Origin: JBBWZH01 sp035544115
GTDB taxonomy: Bacteria > Actinomycetota > Actinomycetes > Mycobacteriales > CADCTP01
DNA: 64,000 nucleotides
Assembly (NCBI GenBank): GCA_963714145.1
Contig: OY970235.1
Coordinates: 4,154,001 to 4,218,000, forward strand
Direction of reading: 5' to 3'
Of the stretch, positions 39,803-48,764 are shown one piece after another. Position 1 is the first letter of the stretch; each line of letters starts with the position of its first letter. A program made the position numbers and the translations under genes. The notes under the pieces were generated by a model. The model was not told the origin of the DNA and ran no database searches. It saw only the letters and a program-made list of their open reading frames with translations.

Positions 39803-42800
39803 TCAGCTGGCCACGGCGACCTCGATACCGACCAGGTTCCAGCGGTCGTTGGCGCGCAGGCCGGCCTGGAAGGTAATGCCGGTCCCGGCGGCGGGCACCA
39901 GGTCGGTGACCCGCTGGGCCCAGGCGGTGTCGCCCACCCGGGTGTCGACGAAGAGGTGGACGAACTCCTGCCCGGCCGGCAGCGTCGGCGTCACCGCCTG
40001 GCTCCAGTCGTGCCCGACCGCCAGCAGCAGGCTGTTCGGGCTGGTCGTGGTCAGGCCCGCGGCCGCGTTGCCGCGGCCGGATCCGCGCGCGACGGCTCCG
40101 ATGGTCGGCCTGGCCCCGGTCAGCGCGACGACGGTGATCGAGCCGTCGAACCCGCTCTGCGACAGGGACGCCGCGATCGTGACCCCGGCCAGCGGCGCGG
40201 TCGCGACCGCGGTCCACACTTCGGCGTTTCCGGCCTGCGCGGTCGCGCTGACCGCCCGCTGCCAGGTCAGGCCGCCCCCGGAGACCGAGCGGACCTGCTG
40301 GACGCTCCCCAGTGGACCGTCCGCCGAGATGAGCACCGCGATCAGCTCGTTCGGCCCGGCGGTGGTCAGCGGCGGCGCGGTCAGGGTCGGGGTGCGGCCG
40401 GTGTCGGCGGAGACCGTGGTGTCGATCGCCAGCGGCGGCCGCGGCCTGGTCACCGTCACGGTCGCGGTGCTGACCCCGGTCTTGCCGCTGGTGTCGGTCA
40501 CCGTCAGCGTCACGGTGCCGGTCAGCGGCGCGGTGTAGGTGTGGCTCACCGTCGGCGCGCTGGTCGTCTGTGCGGCGCTGCCGTCGCCGAAGTCCCAGGT
40601 GTAGGAGGCGATGTCGGCCGGTGCCGACGCCGCCGAGCCGGACCCGTCGAAGTCGACCGGGGTGCCGACCAGCCCGGTGTAGGGCCCGCCGGCGTTCGCG
40701 GTCGGTGCCAGCGCCAGCTCGGTGACCGCGGCCAGCACCGCCGGCCCGGCCTGCCCGGGGTTGGCGGTGGCGTCGAACGTCAGGCCGCCGGTCGCGGTGG
40801 CGAGCTGGGTGGCGAACGCGTGCGCGCTGGTGTCCGGGCCGACCAGGATCGCGAACACCACGGCCGGGTCGACGGCCGCGGCGTCCGTGGTGACCCGGGC
40901 GAGGGTGAACCCGGAATGCGCCTCCGGGTCGTGACCGGGCGCATCGCCCATCTGGATGATCGCCTTCTTCACCCCGTCCCGCCACGGGAAGCCGATGGCC
41001 TGCTCGACGCCGGAGTAGACGTCCTCGGGAATGTCGCAGCCGCCGCCGACCGCGCCCGGCAGCGTGCCGATCGCCGCCTGGATATCGGCTTTCACGTCGG
41101 AGAACGCCAGATCGGTGCGGGCCGCGTACGCGTCCGGCGGGCAACCCGGCACGACCGCCGGGTCGGAGTCGACGTCCTTGTAGTCGACCAGCCCGATCCG
41201 GTAGTCCACGCCGTCACCGGCCAGCGAGTCGACCACGCTGGACGCGGAGGCGACCACCGAGGCGATGTACGGCGCCATCGAGCCGGTCGTGTCGATGGCG
41301 AACACGATGTCGACGTGGTTGACGGCCATCGAGATCGCGCAGCTCTTGTACGGCCCGGTGGTGGGCACCTTCGTGCCGGTGCCCTTCACCACCACCTTCA
41401 GCGTCGGCGGCAGCTTGCCGGCCTTGTCCTTGCCGCCGAGGATCTTCGTCTTCCAGTCCGCCGCCGCGGGCGTGTAGTTGGTGGCCGCCTGGACCGGCGA
41501 CTCGAAGATCAGCTTGTCCCAGTTGGGGCTCCAGAACTGGACGGTGAAGCTGTCCAGCCGGTTGGACACCCCGGCGCCGTTGGCTTTCCACTCGAACTTC
41601 TGCGGGGTGTCCGCCTTCGCCTTGAACCCGTCCGCCGGTGCGGTCAGCTCCGGCGAGACCGTCTGCTTGGTGTACACGCAGGCGAAGTCGTTGCTGTGCG
41701 CGACCTCGGCCCGCGCCGGCGCGCCGGTGTCGTCGAACAGCGCCGCCTTGCCGGACTTGAGCAGCGCCGGCGTGGCGGCCGACAGCGTGGTCGCGGCCGC
41801 GGTCTTCAGCCCCGAGATGATCGTCGTGTCCGGCACCGCCAGCGCGCCGTCCTTGTAGGTGTGCCAGAGCACGTCGGCCACCGACATCTCGTTGTCCTCG
41901 CCGACACCGACCTTCGTCTGCAGGTCGACGCTGATCGCCGCGTCCTCGGTGTCGTCGTAGCGGGTGTCGCCGACGTTCGGGATGTGCAGGTCCGCGGTCT
42001 TGAGCGCGTCCTCGGCCACGATGGCGAACCAGCTGGCGAACCCCTCGCTCCAGGCCAGCCGGATGCCCTGGTCCTTGGTCAGCCGCTCGCCGAGGTTCTC
42101 GTCCAACCCGTGCCCGCCGCCGGGCGAGTCCTTGATGTTGAACTCGCCGCCGACGAAGTGGCCGTACTCGTGCAGGATCACGTCCCAGTCGAACCGGTCG
42201 CCCTGCAGGATCCGCGCGCTCTTCGTGGCGCCGGTGAAGTTGGTGCCACCGGCGTCGGGGAACGTCACGGTCAGCGCGCCGAGGGTGGCGCCCCCGTTGA
42301 TCCGCCGGGTGTACTGCACCGCGGTCGTCAGCGCGTCCGCCACTCCGAACGCGGTGTTGTTGTCGTCGGTCTTGTTCGCGGTCAGGTCGACGGCGAGCGC
42401 CACCCCGGCCGCCTCGGTGACCGCCGAGTCCAGGTGCTGCACCTGGGCCGGGACCGCCGGTGCCGGCGGCGCCGCCGGCACCGCCTTGGACTGGACGACG
42501 AACGCGCTGCCCTGGGTGTTGGCCCGGACGAACAGCCGGCGCGGCGTCGTGCCGTCCACCCGGAACGTCGACGCCTTCAGCGCGTACTTGCCGTCGCCGT
42601 CGGTCGTGATGACGTCCTGGACGGTGCCGTCGGCGGTCCCGTCGCTGTCCCGCAGCTCGACCTGGATGGTCCGGGCGGCGTGCGTGCCGCCGCCGCTGTC
42701 GGTGTACTTGATCGTGCCGGTCACCGGCGTGTCCGCCGGCACCGCCCGCGGCGTGGCGGCGGGGCGCCGGGTGATCCGCTGGGTGGCGCCGCCGCCGAGC

Positions 42801-43522
42801 AGCGCGACCCGCCGCTGCGCGTACACCGGCCGGCCGAGCGTGGCCGACTCGAAGCCCAGCGCGGCCACCTTTGCTTCCAACGACCCGTTGGCCGACAGCG
42901 CGACCCGGCCGGCGCCCGTCGCGAGGTGCAGGTCCGCGGCGGTGACCACCGCCCGGCCGGCGCCGTCCTGCCCACGGACGGTGGCGTGCACGACGCCGAC
43001 GCCGGCCGCCGACGCGGTCAACGCCACCGGGATGTCGCGGGTGGCGCCGGCGGCGAGCGCGCCGACCGGTACCTGCCGGCGCGGCACCGACACCGGGCCC
43101 CCGGCCGACAGCTGCACCTGGACGCCGTGCAGCGCCTGCTCGGCGGTGACGCCCACGACGGCCCGCAGCGGCGACCCGATCCGGGCACCGCTGGCCGGAG
43201 CGACCCAGCGGATGCGCGCACCTGCCGACGACCCGTTCGCGGCTACCTTGCCGCTCGGGGCTGCCCTGCCGACCGGGGAAGCCTTGGCGCTCGGGGCCGG
43301 CTTGGCGTTCGCGGCCACCTTGCCGTTCGGGGCCGTCTTGGCGTTCGGGGCCACCCCGCCGTTCGGGGCCGGCTTGGCGTTCGGGGCCGGCTTGGCGTTC
43401 GGGGCCGGCTTGGCGGCCGGGGCCGACGGCTTCTGGTCGGCCCACCCCGGCGGCGCGCCGGCCACCGCCAGTGCGAGGCAGCCGACCGCGACGGCGACCC
43501 GCCGCAACAACTTATGAGACAT
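39803..43522 (-). CDS. Giant secreted metalloprotease-like / VWA / PKD protein
   Basis: 1,239 residues. The signal peptide ends near GWADQ (30). Residues about 37-97 are ten hexapeptide units (AKPAPN type). Beta-rich domains follow to about 350. A gluzincin-like zinc site has His451 and His455 in HEYGH and Glu493 in WSEGFASW, so a metallopeptidase is likely. A VWA domain spans about 735-935 with MIDAS Asp744 (AIDTTGS). A PKD domain spans about 938-1025 (AGGPYTGLVG, YTWDFGDGS). A final beta domain (about 1030-1239) is also found at the end of other actinobacterial exoproteins. No sortase signal is seen. It may bind and cut an extracellular protein. Confidence 0.85.
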   Translation of the reverse strand: MSHKLLRRVAVAVGCLALAVAGAPPGWADQKPSAPAAKPAPNAKPAPNAKPAPNGGVAPNAKTAPNGKVAANAKPAPSAKASPVGRAAPSGKVAANGSSAGARIRWVAPASGARIGSPLRAVVGVTAEQALHGVQVQLSAGGPVSVPRRQVPVGALAAGATRDIPVALTASAAGVGVVHATVRGQDGAGRAVVTAADLHLATGAGRVALSANGSLEAKVAALGFESATLGRPVYAQRRVALLGGGATQRITRRPAATPRAVPADTPVTGTIKYTDSGGGTHAARTIQVELRDSDGTADGTVQDVITTDGDGKYALKASTFRVDGTTPRRLFVRANTQGSAFVVQSKAVPAAPPAPAVPAQVQHLDSAVTEAAGVALAVDLTANKTDDNNTAFGVADALTTAVQYTRRINGGATLGALTVTFPDAGGTNFTGATKSARILQGDRFDWDVILHEYGHFVGGEFNIKDSPGGGHGLDENLGERLTKDQGIRLAWSEGFASWFAIVAEDALKTADLHIPNVGDTRYDDTEDAAISVDLQTKVGVGEDNEMSVADVLWHTYKDGALAVPDTTIISGLKTAAATTLSAATPALLKSGKAALFDDTGAPARAEVAHSNDFACVYTKQTVSPELTAPADGFKAKADTPQKFEWKANGAGVSNRLDSFTVQFWSPNWDKLIFESPVQAATNYTPAAADWKTKILGGKDKAGKLPPTLKVVVKGTGTKVPTTGPYKSCAISMAVNHVDIVFAIDTTGSMAPYIASVVASASSVVDSLAGDGVDYRIGLVDYKDVDSDPAVVPGCPPDAYAARTDLAFSDVKADIQAAIGTLPGAVGGGCDIPEDVYSGVEQAIGFPWRDGVKKAIIQMGDAPGHDPEAHSGFTLARVTTDAAAVDPAVVFAILVGPDTSAHAFATQLATATGGLTFDATANPGQAGPAVLAAVTELALAPTANAGGPYTGLVGTPVDFDGSGSAASAPADIASYTWDFGDGSAAQTTSAPTVSHTYTAPLTGTVTLTVTDTSGKTGVSTATVTVTRPRPPLAIDTTVSADTGRTPTLTAPPLTTAGPNELIAVLISADGPLGSVQQVRSVSGGGLTWQRAVSATAQAGNAEVWTAVATAPLAGVTIAASLSQSGFDGSITVVALTGARPTIGAVARGSGRGNAAAGLTTTSPNSLLLAVGHDWSQAVTPTLPAGQEFVHLFVDTRVGDTAWAQRVTDLVPAAGTGITFQAGLRANDRWNLVGIEVAVAS
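43232..43414. repeat. 18-bp in-frame repeat near the start of the VWA protein gene
   Basis: About ten units near gccggcttggcgttcggg encode AKPAPN-type hexapeptides on the minus strand and form a Pro/Ala/Lys spacer after the signal peptide. Confidence 0.85.
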
Positions 43523-43666
43523 CTTTCCCCCAGCTCCGAATCAGACTCGGACGACGACACGGGGCCATAGGCCCTCAACTAGTCGCCACGGGGGCCGCGA
43601 CAGATCACTCGACGACCCATCGAAATCCGCCCGGCCGGACAGCTCACGGAGCGGGATGGAGCGGGC

Positions 43667-45352
43667 TCAGGCGTCGATGATGATGGGCAGGATGATCGGA
43701 TTGCGCCGGTAGGTGGTGTTGACCCATCTGCTCACGGTCCGCCGGATGATCTGTTCCAGTTGGTGGATCTCGCCGATGCCCTCGCCGGCGGCCTTGCCGA
43801 GAGCCTTGTCGATCAGCGGCACGACCTGCTCGAACGTGCTGGCGTCGTGGACGAATCCGCGGGCGAGGAAGTCGGGTGGTTCGGTGAGCGCCCCGGTGTC
43901 AGCGTCGACGATCAGCACGACGGCGAGGAAGCCCTCCTCGGCCAGGGTGCGCCGGTCGTCGAGCGAGGTTTCGGTCGCGCCGCCGACGGTCATGGCGTCG
44001 ACGTAGACGTTGCCGGCGGGCACCTTTCCGGTGATCCGGGCCCGGCCGTCGAGGAGGTCGACGACCACCCCGTCCTCGGCGATGACGACCCGGTCGGCGG
44101 GGATGCCGGTCCGGGTGGCGATCGCGGCGTTCGCGACCAGGTGTCGCCACTCGCCGTGCACGGGCATGACGTTGCGGGGCCGGACGATGTTGTAGCAGTA
44201 GGCGAGCTCGCCGGCGCTGGCGTGGCCGGAGACGTGCACCTTGGCGGTGCCCTTGTGCACGACCTTCGCGCCCCAGCGGGTGAGCGCGTTGATGACCCGG
44301 TAGATCGCGTTCTCGTTGCCAGGAATGAGCGAGCTGGCGAGCAGCACGGTGTCGCCGGGGTCGATGTGGATCATGTGGTCGCGGTTGGCCATCCGCGACA
44401 GTGCGGCCAGCGGCTCGCCCTGGGATCCGGTGCACACCAGGGTGATCTGCTCGGGCGGGAGCTTCTCGAGTGTCTTGAGGTCCACCACCAGTCCGGCCGG
44501 GATGGTCAGGTAGCCGAGGTCGCGGGCCAGGCCCATGTTGCGGACCATCGACCGGCCGACGAAGGCGACCTTCCGGCCGTGTCCGGCGGCGGCGTCGAGG
44601 ATCTGCTGGATCCGGTGGACGTGGCTGGCGAAGCTGGACACGACGACCCGCCGCGGCGCGGTGCGGAACACTTCCTCGATCGCGGGGGCGAGATCGCGCT
44701 CTCCGGTGGTGAAACCGGGTACCTCGGCATTGGTCGAGTCGACCAGGAACAGGTCCACCCCTTCTTCGCCGAGGCGGGCGAAGGCGCGCAGGTCGGTGAT
44801 CCGGTCGTCGAGCGGGAACTGGTCCATCTTGAAGTCGCCGGTGTGCAGCACCAGCCCGGCGCGGGTCCGGATCGCGACGGCGAGGCCGTCCGGTATCGAG
44901 TGGTTGACCGCGACGAACTCGCAGTCGAACGGCCCGAACCGCACCCGTCGGCCTTCGGCGACCTGCACCAGCTTGGGCGTGATGCGGTGCTCGGTGAGCT
45001 TCGCCGCGACGAATGCCAGGGTGAGCTTCGAACCGACGAGCGGGATGTCGGCGCGTTCCCGGAGCAGGTACGGCACCCCGCCGATGTGGTCCTCGTGCCC
45101 GTGGGTGAGCACGATCGCCTCGATCCGGTCGAGGCGGCCCCGCAGCCAGGTGAAGTCGGGCAGGATCACGTCCACCCCGGGCTGGGTCTCCTCCGGGAAC
45201 AGGACACCGCAGTCGACGACGAGCAGCCGCCCGGCGTGCTCGAAGACGGTCATGTTCCGGCCGATCTCCCCGAGCCCACCGAGGGCGACGACGCGCAGCC
45301 CGCCCGCGGGAAGCCGCGGCGGCGGCCCCAGCTCCGGATGAGGGTGACTCAC
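43667..45352 (-). CDS. rnj: Ribonuclease J
   Basis: 561 residues from the GTG at 45352 (GGGAG site), a normal length for RNase J. Metallo-beta-lactamase core: VVALGGLGEIGRNM, zinc motif HGHEDH (84-89), HTGDFKMD, then beta-CASP motifs (VSSFASHVHRIQQILD, CTGSQGEP, VHVSGHASAGE, PVHGEWRH). It degrades and matures RNA from the 5' end. In most actinomycetes rnj sits next to dapA. Here it lies between an exoprotein gene and a LacI regulator, so it may be a second copy. A 15-bp tandem repeat fills its leader region. Confidence 0.93.
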   Translation of the reverse strand: MSHPHPELGPPPRLPAGGLRVVALGGLGEIGRNMTVFEHAGRLLVVDCGVLFPEETQPGVDVILPDFTWLRGRLDRIEAIVLTHGHEDHIGGVPYLLRERADIPLVGSKLTLAFVAAKLTEHRITPKLVQVAEGRRVRFGPFDCEFVAVNHSIPDGLAVAIRTRAGLVLHTGDFKMDQFPLDDRITDLRAFARLGEEGVDLFLVDSTNAEVPGFTTGERDLAPAIEEVFRTAPRRVVVSSFASHVHRIQQILDAAAGHGRKVAFVGRSMVRNMGLARDLGYLTIPAGLVVDLKTLEKLPPEQITLVCTGSQGEPLAALSRMANRDHMIHIDPGDTVLLASSLIPGNENAIYRVINALTRWGAKVVHKGTAKVHVSGHASAGELAYCYNIVRPRNVMPVHGEWRHLVANAAIATRTGIPADRVVIAEDGVVVDLLDGRARITGKVPAGNVYVDAMTVGGATETSLDDRRTLAEEGFLAVVLIVDADTGALTEPPDFLARGFVHDASTFEQVVPLIDKALGKAAGEGIGEIHQLEQIIRRTVSRWVNTTYRRNPIILPIIIDA

Positions 45353-45389
45353 ACGATCAACTCCCGTCAGCCGGCAGTAGCCGGCAAAG

Positions 45390-45493
45390 GCCCGAACCGG
45401 GTACGCCCGAACCAGGTACATCCGAACCAGGTGCGCCTGACCAGGTACGTCCGAACCAGGTGGGCCCGAACCAGGTGGGCCCGAACCAGGAAC
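45390..45493. repeat. 15-bp tandem repeat, seven copies, upstream of rnj
   Basis: Contiguous units near gcccgaaccaggtgg, one of them 14 bp long, starting 38 bp upstream of the rnj start. No spacers. Confidence 0.88.
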
Positions 45494-45680
45494 CTAGCGG
45501 TCCAGGGCGCTCCAGGCGCGGCAGGCACACAGCGAAACCTCCCGGCGGCTAAGCGTAGGTCGCCCCCGGTCGGACGGTGCAGCCGGCTCCGCGCGCCGGC
45601 TGTGGAGCCCCTCGGGATCCCGCTGCGGGTGCGATCAGAGCTGGTCTTGACGGCGGTTCAGGCCGGCGTTACCTTCCCGT

Positions 45681-45704
45681 GTAATCGTTTACGAGAACGA
45701 TTAC
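45681..45704. promoter_or_regulatory. LacI-family operator
   Basis: GTAATCGTT and AACGATTAC are perfect inverted 9-mers separated by six bases, with an inner CGTTTACGA. AT-rich in a GC-rich setting and 21 bp before the regulator ATG, so autoregulation and control of the downstream operon are likely. Confidence 0.75.
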
Positions 45705-45725
45705 AGAGACTCTTTCCGGAGCGTC

Positions 45726-46748
45726 ATGAGCCCGAGACCGCGTGCCACCGTGGCGCTCGTCGCCGAGCGCGCGAACGTGTCGGTCGCGTCGGTGTCCCGG
45801 GTGCTGAACGGTCAGCCGGCCAGCCCGGAGCTGGCCGCGCGGGTCCGGCAGGCGGCCCGCGAGCTGGGCTACGTGCCGGATGCGGCGGCCCGGTCGCTGA
45901 AGGTGCGGCGCACCGAGCAGCTCGCCCTCGCCGTCGCCGACGTGGGGAACCCGGTCTACGTCTCGATGATGCGCGCCGTGGAGACCGTGGTGAAGGCGGC
46001 CAACTACCGGCTGCTGCTGTCGTCGGTCGGGTCCGACCCGGACGACGAGGTGGCGCTGCTCGCCAGCCTGGCGCACGGCTACGCCGACGGCCTCATCCTG
46101 AGCCCGCTGCGGGTCACCCCGGCGCTGTTGGACGGCCTGGCGGCGGCCGTGGTGCCGGTCGTGGTGGTGGGCACCCTGCCGCGCGGTGTCCCGGTGGACA
46201 ACGTCCGGGTGAACTCCGGCCGCGGCGTCGGTCTGGTCGTCCGGCACCTCGCCGAGACCGGCCGCGGGTCGATCGGGCTGCTGAACGGCCCGGTCGACAC
46301 GGTGCCCGGCGCGGCCCGGCAGCGCGGGTTCGAGCGGGCGATGCGCGAGCTGGGCCGGCCGGCCCCGCCGGAGCTCCAGGTGGCGGCCGCCGACTTCACC
46401 TTCGCCGCCGGGCGGGAGGCGGCCGGCCGGTTGCTGGCCGCGGCCAGGCCGGACGCCCTGGTCTGCGCGAACGACCTGCTCGCCGTCGGCGCCGTCACCG
46501 CGTTGACCGAACGTGGCCTGGCCGTCCCGGACGACGTCGCGGTGTCCGGAATGGACGGTACGGAGCTGGCCGAGCTGTACGTGCCGCCGCTGACAACGGT
46601 CGACCTGGGGGCGTCCGATCGCGGCCGGATCGCCGCCGAACTGCTACTCGACCGGATCCGCCGGCCGGACGTGGAGCCGCGCCGGGTGACCGTCGCACCA
46701 CGGCTGATCATCCGCGCCTCGACCCTGCCAGCTGGCGGGAAACAGTGA
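45726..46748 (+). CDS. LacI-family regulator of the sugar/CoA operon
   Basis: 340 residues, ATG after GGAG. The DNA-binding domain is VALVAERANVSVASVSRVLNGQPASPELAARVRQAARELGYVPDAAARSL, with the minor-groove hinge helix. The periplasmic-binding-like domain follows (LALAVADVGNPVYVSMMRAVE, GADGLILSPLR-like loop, PDALVCANDLLAVGAVTALTERGLAVPDDVAVSGMDG). First gene of the co-directional operon through 58362. Its effector is probably the imported sugar or its phosphate. Confidence 0.92.
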   Translation: MSPRPRATVALVAERANVSVASVSRVLNGQPASPELAARVRQAARELGYVPDAAARSLKVRRTEQLALAVADVGNPVYVSMMRAVETVVKAANYRLLLSSVGSDPDDEVALLASLAHGYADGLILSPLRVTPALLDGLAAAVVPVVVVGTLPRGVPVDNVRVNSGRGVGLVVRHLAETGRGSIGLLNGPVDTVPGAARQRGFERAMRELGRPAPPELQVAAADFTFAAGREAAGRLLAAARPDALVCANDLLAVGAVTALTERGLAVPDDVAVSGMDGTELAELYVPPLTTVDLGASDRGRIAAELLLDRIRRPDVEPRRVTVAPRLIIRASTLPAGGKQ

Positions 46749-46859
46749 GCGGGGCGGAGCGCAGCGGCGTCTGGACTGAGGCAACGCGCCGACGAAGTCG
46801 CTGCGCGGGGCCGAGGGAAGACGCCGCGTCTGGCGCGCAGCGCCGCGAACGGGGAAACA
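46749..46859. other. Spacer with inverted and direct repeats
   Basis: 111 bp between regulator and first permease with gcgtctgg twice and arms cggcgtc/gacgccg; may fold in the operon mRNA. No separate gene seen. Confidence 0.35.
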
Positions 46860-47807
46860 TTGAGCGGGCTCGCTGAGGTCACGCGGCCGGCGGCGGGGCC
46901 GGGCCGCGGAGCCGGGAAGCGCCGCGGCCGCCGGCCGGTGCGCGGCGGTCGGGAGGCCTGGCTGCTGGTGTTGCCGGCGCTGCTGCCGATCCTGCTGTTC
47001 AGCGCGATACCGCTGGTCCGCGGGCTGACTCTGGCCTTCACCGACTCCCGGGCCGGGTTCAACGTGCCGACCCACTTCGTCGGGGTGGACAACTTCAGCC
47101 GGCTGCTCGACAACACCCTGTTCTGGAGCTCGTTCCGGATCGGGCTGATCTGGGCCTTCTCGGTGACCGCGCTGCAGTTCGTCCTCGGGCTGGGGCTCGC
47201 CCTGCTGCTCAACCAGCCGCTGCGGCTGCGCTGGCTGGCCCGGACGCTGTCGCTGGTGCCGTGGGCCATGCCGCCGGTGATCGTGGCGATCATGTGGCGG
47301 ATCATGCTCGATCCCAGCGTGGGCCCGATCAGCACGACGCTGCAGCGCCTCGGCCTGACCGACTCCCCGACGAACTGGCTGGGCGACTTCTCCACCGCGC
47401 TGCCGGCCGTGATCGTGGTGGGCGTCTGGGCCGGCATGCCGCAGACCACCATCACGCTGCTGGCCGGGCTGCAGGCGGTGCCGGAGTCGCTGCACGAGGC
47501 GGCCGCGCTGGACGGCGCCGGCAGCTGGCAACGCTTCCGGCACGTCACCTGGCCCGCGCTGCGCACGGTCGTCGCCGCGATCACGTCGCTCGACTTCATC
47601 TGGAACTTCAACTCCTTCGGCCTGGTGTACGTGCTGACCGCCGGCGGCCCGGGCGGCAAGACGATGCTGCCGATGCTGTTCGCCTACAACGAGGCGTTCC
47701 GGTACGGCGAATTCGGCTACGCCGCGGCGATGGGGGACGTGATGGTGGTGCTGATCGTCGCGCTGCTGCTGTTCTACCTCCGCTCCCGGCTCCGGTCCGC
47801 GACGTGA
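46860..47807 (+). CDS. Carbohydrate ABC transporter permease 1 (MalF-like)
   Basis: 315 residues. A TTG at 46860 is the only start before the basic N-terminus in this frame; a GTG near 46938 is possible. Six membrane spans, first AWLLVLPALLPILLFSAIPLVRG. The EAA loop is ESLHEAAALDGAGSWQRFRHVTWPALR, which contacts the ATPase. CUT1 family: imports oligo- or monosaccharides and their glycosides. No ATPase gene is in this operon, so a shared MsiK-type ATPase is presumed. Confidence 0.88.
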   Translation: MSGLAEVTRPAAGPGRGAGKRRGRRPVRGGREAWLLVLPALLPILLFSAIPLVRGLTLAFTDSRAGFNVPTHFVGVDNFSRLLDNTLFWSSFRIGLIWAFSVTALQFVLGLGLALLLNQPLRLRWLARTLSLVPWAMPPVIVAIMWRIMLDPSVGPISTTLQRLGLTDSPTNWLGDFSTALPAVIVVGVWAGMPQTTITLLAGLQAVPESLHEAAALDGAGSWQRFRHVTWPALRTVVAAITSLDFIWNFNSFGLVYVLTAGGPGGKTMLPMLFAYNEAFRYGEFGYAAAMGDVMVVLIVALLLFYLRSRLRSAT

Positions 47808-47859
47808 CCAGGTATCCCGGCGACGCCCTCCGCGCGGCACCGACGCCGGCGGCCGGGCC

Positions 47860-48705
47860 ATGACCGCGGGAGCTCGTCGCCGCCGGCTGGTGCGGTTACC
47901 CCAGTACGGCGCGCTGGTGCTGTACATGCTGTTCCTGGCGTTCCCGCTGCTGTGGATGCTGTCCACCTCGCTGAAGTCCAGCAGCGAGCTGGTCTCGGTC
48001 ACCCCGAGCCTGCTGCCGAGCAGTCCAAAGTGGTCGAACTACAGCACGGTGCTGCGGGAGCAGGGGCTGACCCGGTCGGCCTGGAACAGCCTGCGGGTGT
48101 CGCTGGCCAGCACGGTGCTGGTCATCCTGGTCGGGCTGCCCGCGGCGTACGCGCTGGCCCGGTTCCGCTCCCGGCTGCGCACCGCCGCGCTCGGCTGGAT
48201 CCTGGTCAGCCAGGTCTTCCCGCTCATCCTCGTGGTCATCCCGCTGTTCCTGATCCTCAAGCAACTGCACCTGTTCAACACGCTGCCCGGCCTGGTGGTC
48301 GTGTACCTGGTCTGGTCGCTGCCGTTCGCGCTGTGGATGCTGCAGGGCTACGTGGCCTCGGTGCCGGTGGAGCTGGAGGAGGCCGCGGCCATCGACGGCG
48401 CCGGGCGGCTGCGCACACTGTCCAATGTGGTCCTGCCGCTGTTGCTGCCCGGGCTGGTGGCGACCGCGATGTTCACGTTCATCTCCGCGTGGAACGAGTT
48501 CTTCTTCGCCCTGGTGCTGATCCAGAGCCCGGAGCGAGCCACGCTGCCGCTCACCCTGGCCCGGTTCCTCGGTGCCGAGGGGCAGGTCCAGCTCGGCCCG
48601 CTGGCGGCCGGTTCGCTGCTGGCCACGGTGCCCAGCCTGGTGTTCTTCGCGTTCCTGCAGCGCCGGCTCACCTCCGGGCTGCTCGCGGGCGCGGTCAAAG
48701 GCTGA
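47860..48705 (+). CDS. Carbohydrate ABC transporter permease 2 (MalG-like)
   Basis: 281 residues with six spans. The start follows a weak site 52 bp after the first permease. The EAA loop is PVELEEAAAIDGAGRLRTLSNVVLPLLLPGL, and the family motif FISAWNEFFFALVLIQSPERATLPLTLARF is clear. It pairs with permease 1 to form the channel. Confidence 0.9.
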   Translation: MTAGARRRRLVRLPQYGALVLYMLFLAFPLLWMLSTSLKSSSELVSVTPSLLPSSPKWSNYSTVLREQGLTRSAWNSLRVSLASTVLVILVGLPAAYALARFRSRLRTAALGWILVSQVFPLILVVIPLFLILKQLHLFNTLPGLVVVYLVWSLPFALWMLQGYVASVPVELEEAAAIDGAGRLRTLSNVVLPLLLPGLVATAMFTFISAWNEFFFALVLIQSPERATLPLTLARFLGAEGQVQLGPLAAGSLLATVPSLVFFAFLQRRLTSGLLAGAVKG

Positions 48706-48764
48706 CTGTGGGCTCCGGCGGCCAACCATGGCCCGCCGGCCCACCGATCGAAGGAGTTCGGAGG

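Larger units (their letters stand above)
45353..45725. other. Divergent region between rnj and the lacI-type gene
   Basis: 373 bp. The part next to rnj is a seven-copy 15-bp repeat; the part next to the regulator carries a clear operator. Between them lies GC-rich DNA without a convincing gene. Frames running through the repeat upstream of rnj would encode a meaningless periodic peptide and were not added to rnj. Confidence 0.6.

Noticed and set aside
45353..45421. N-terminal extension of RNase J
   Set aside because: It would be encoded by the 15-bp repeat; the GTG at 45352 has a good ribosome site and gives the usual protein length.
43760..46876. Long plus-strand frame covering rnj
   Set aside because: Antisense to a clear RNase J and crosses into the LacI gene in the wrong frame.
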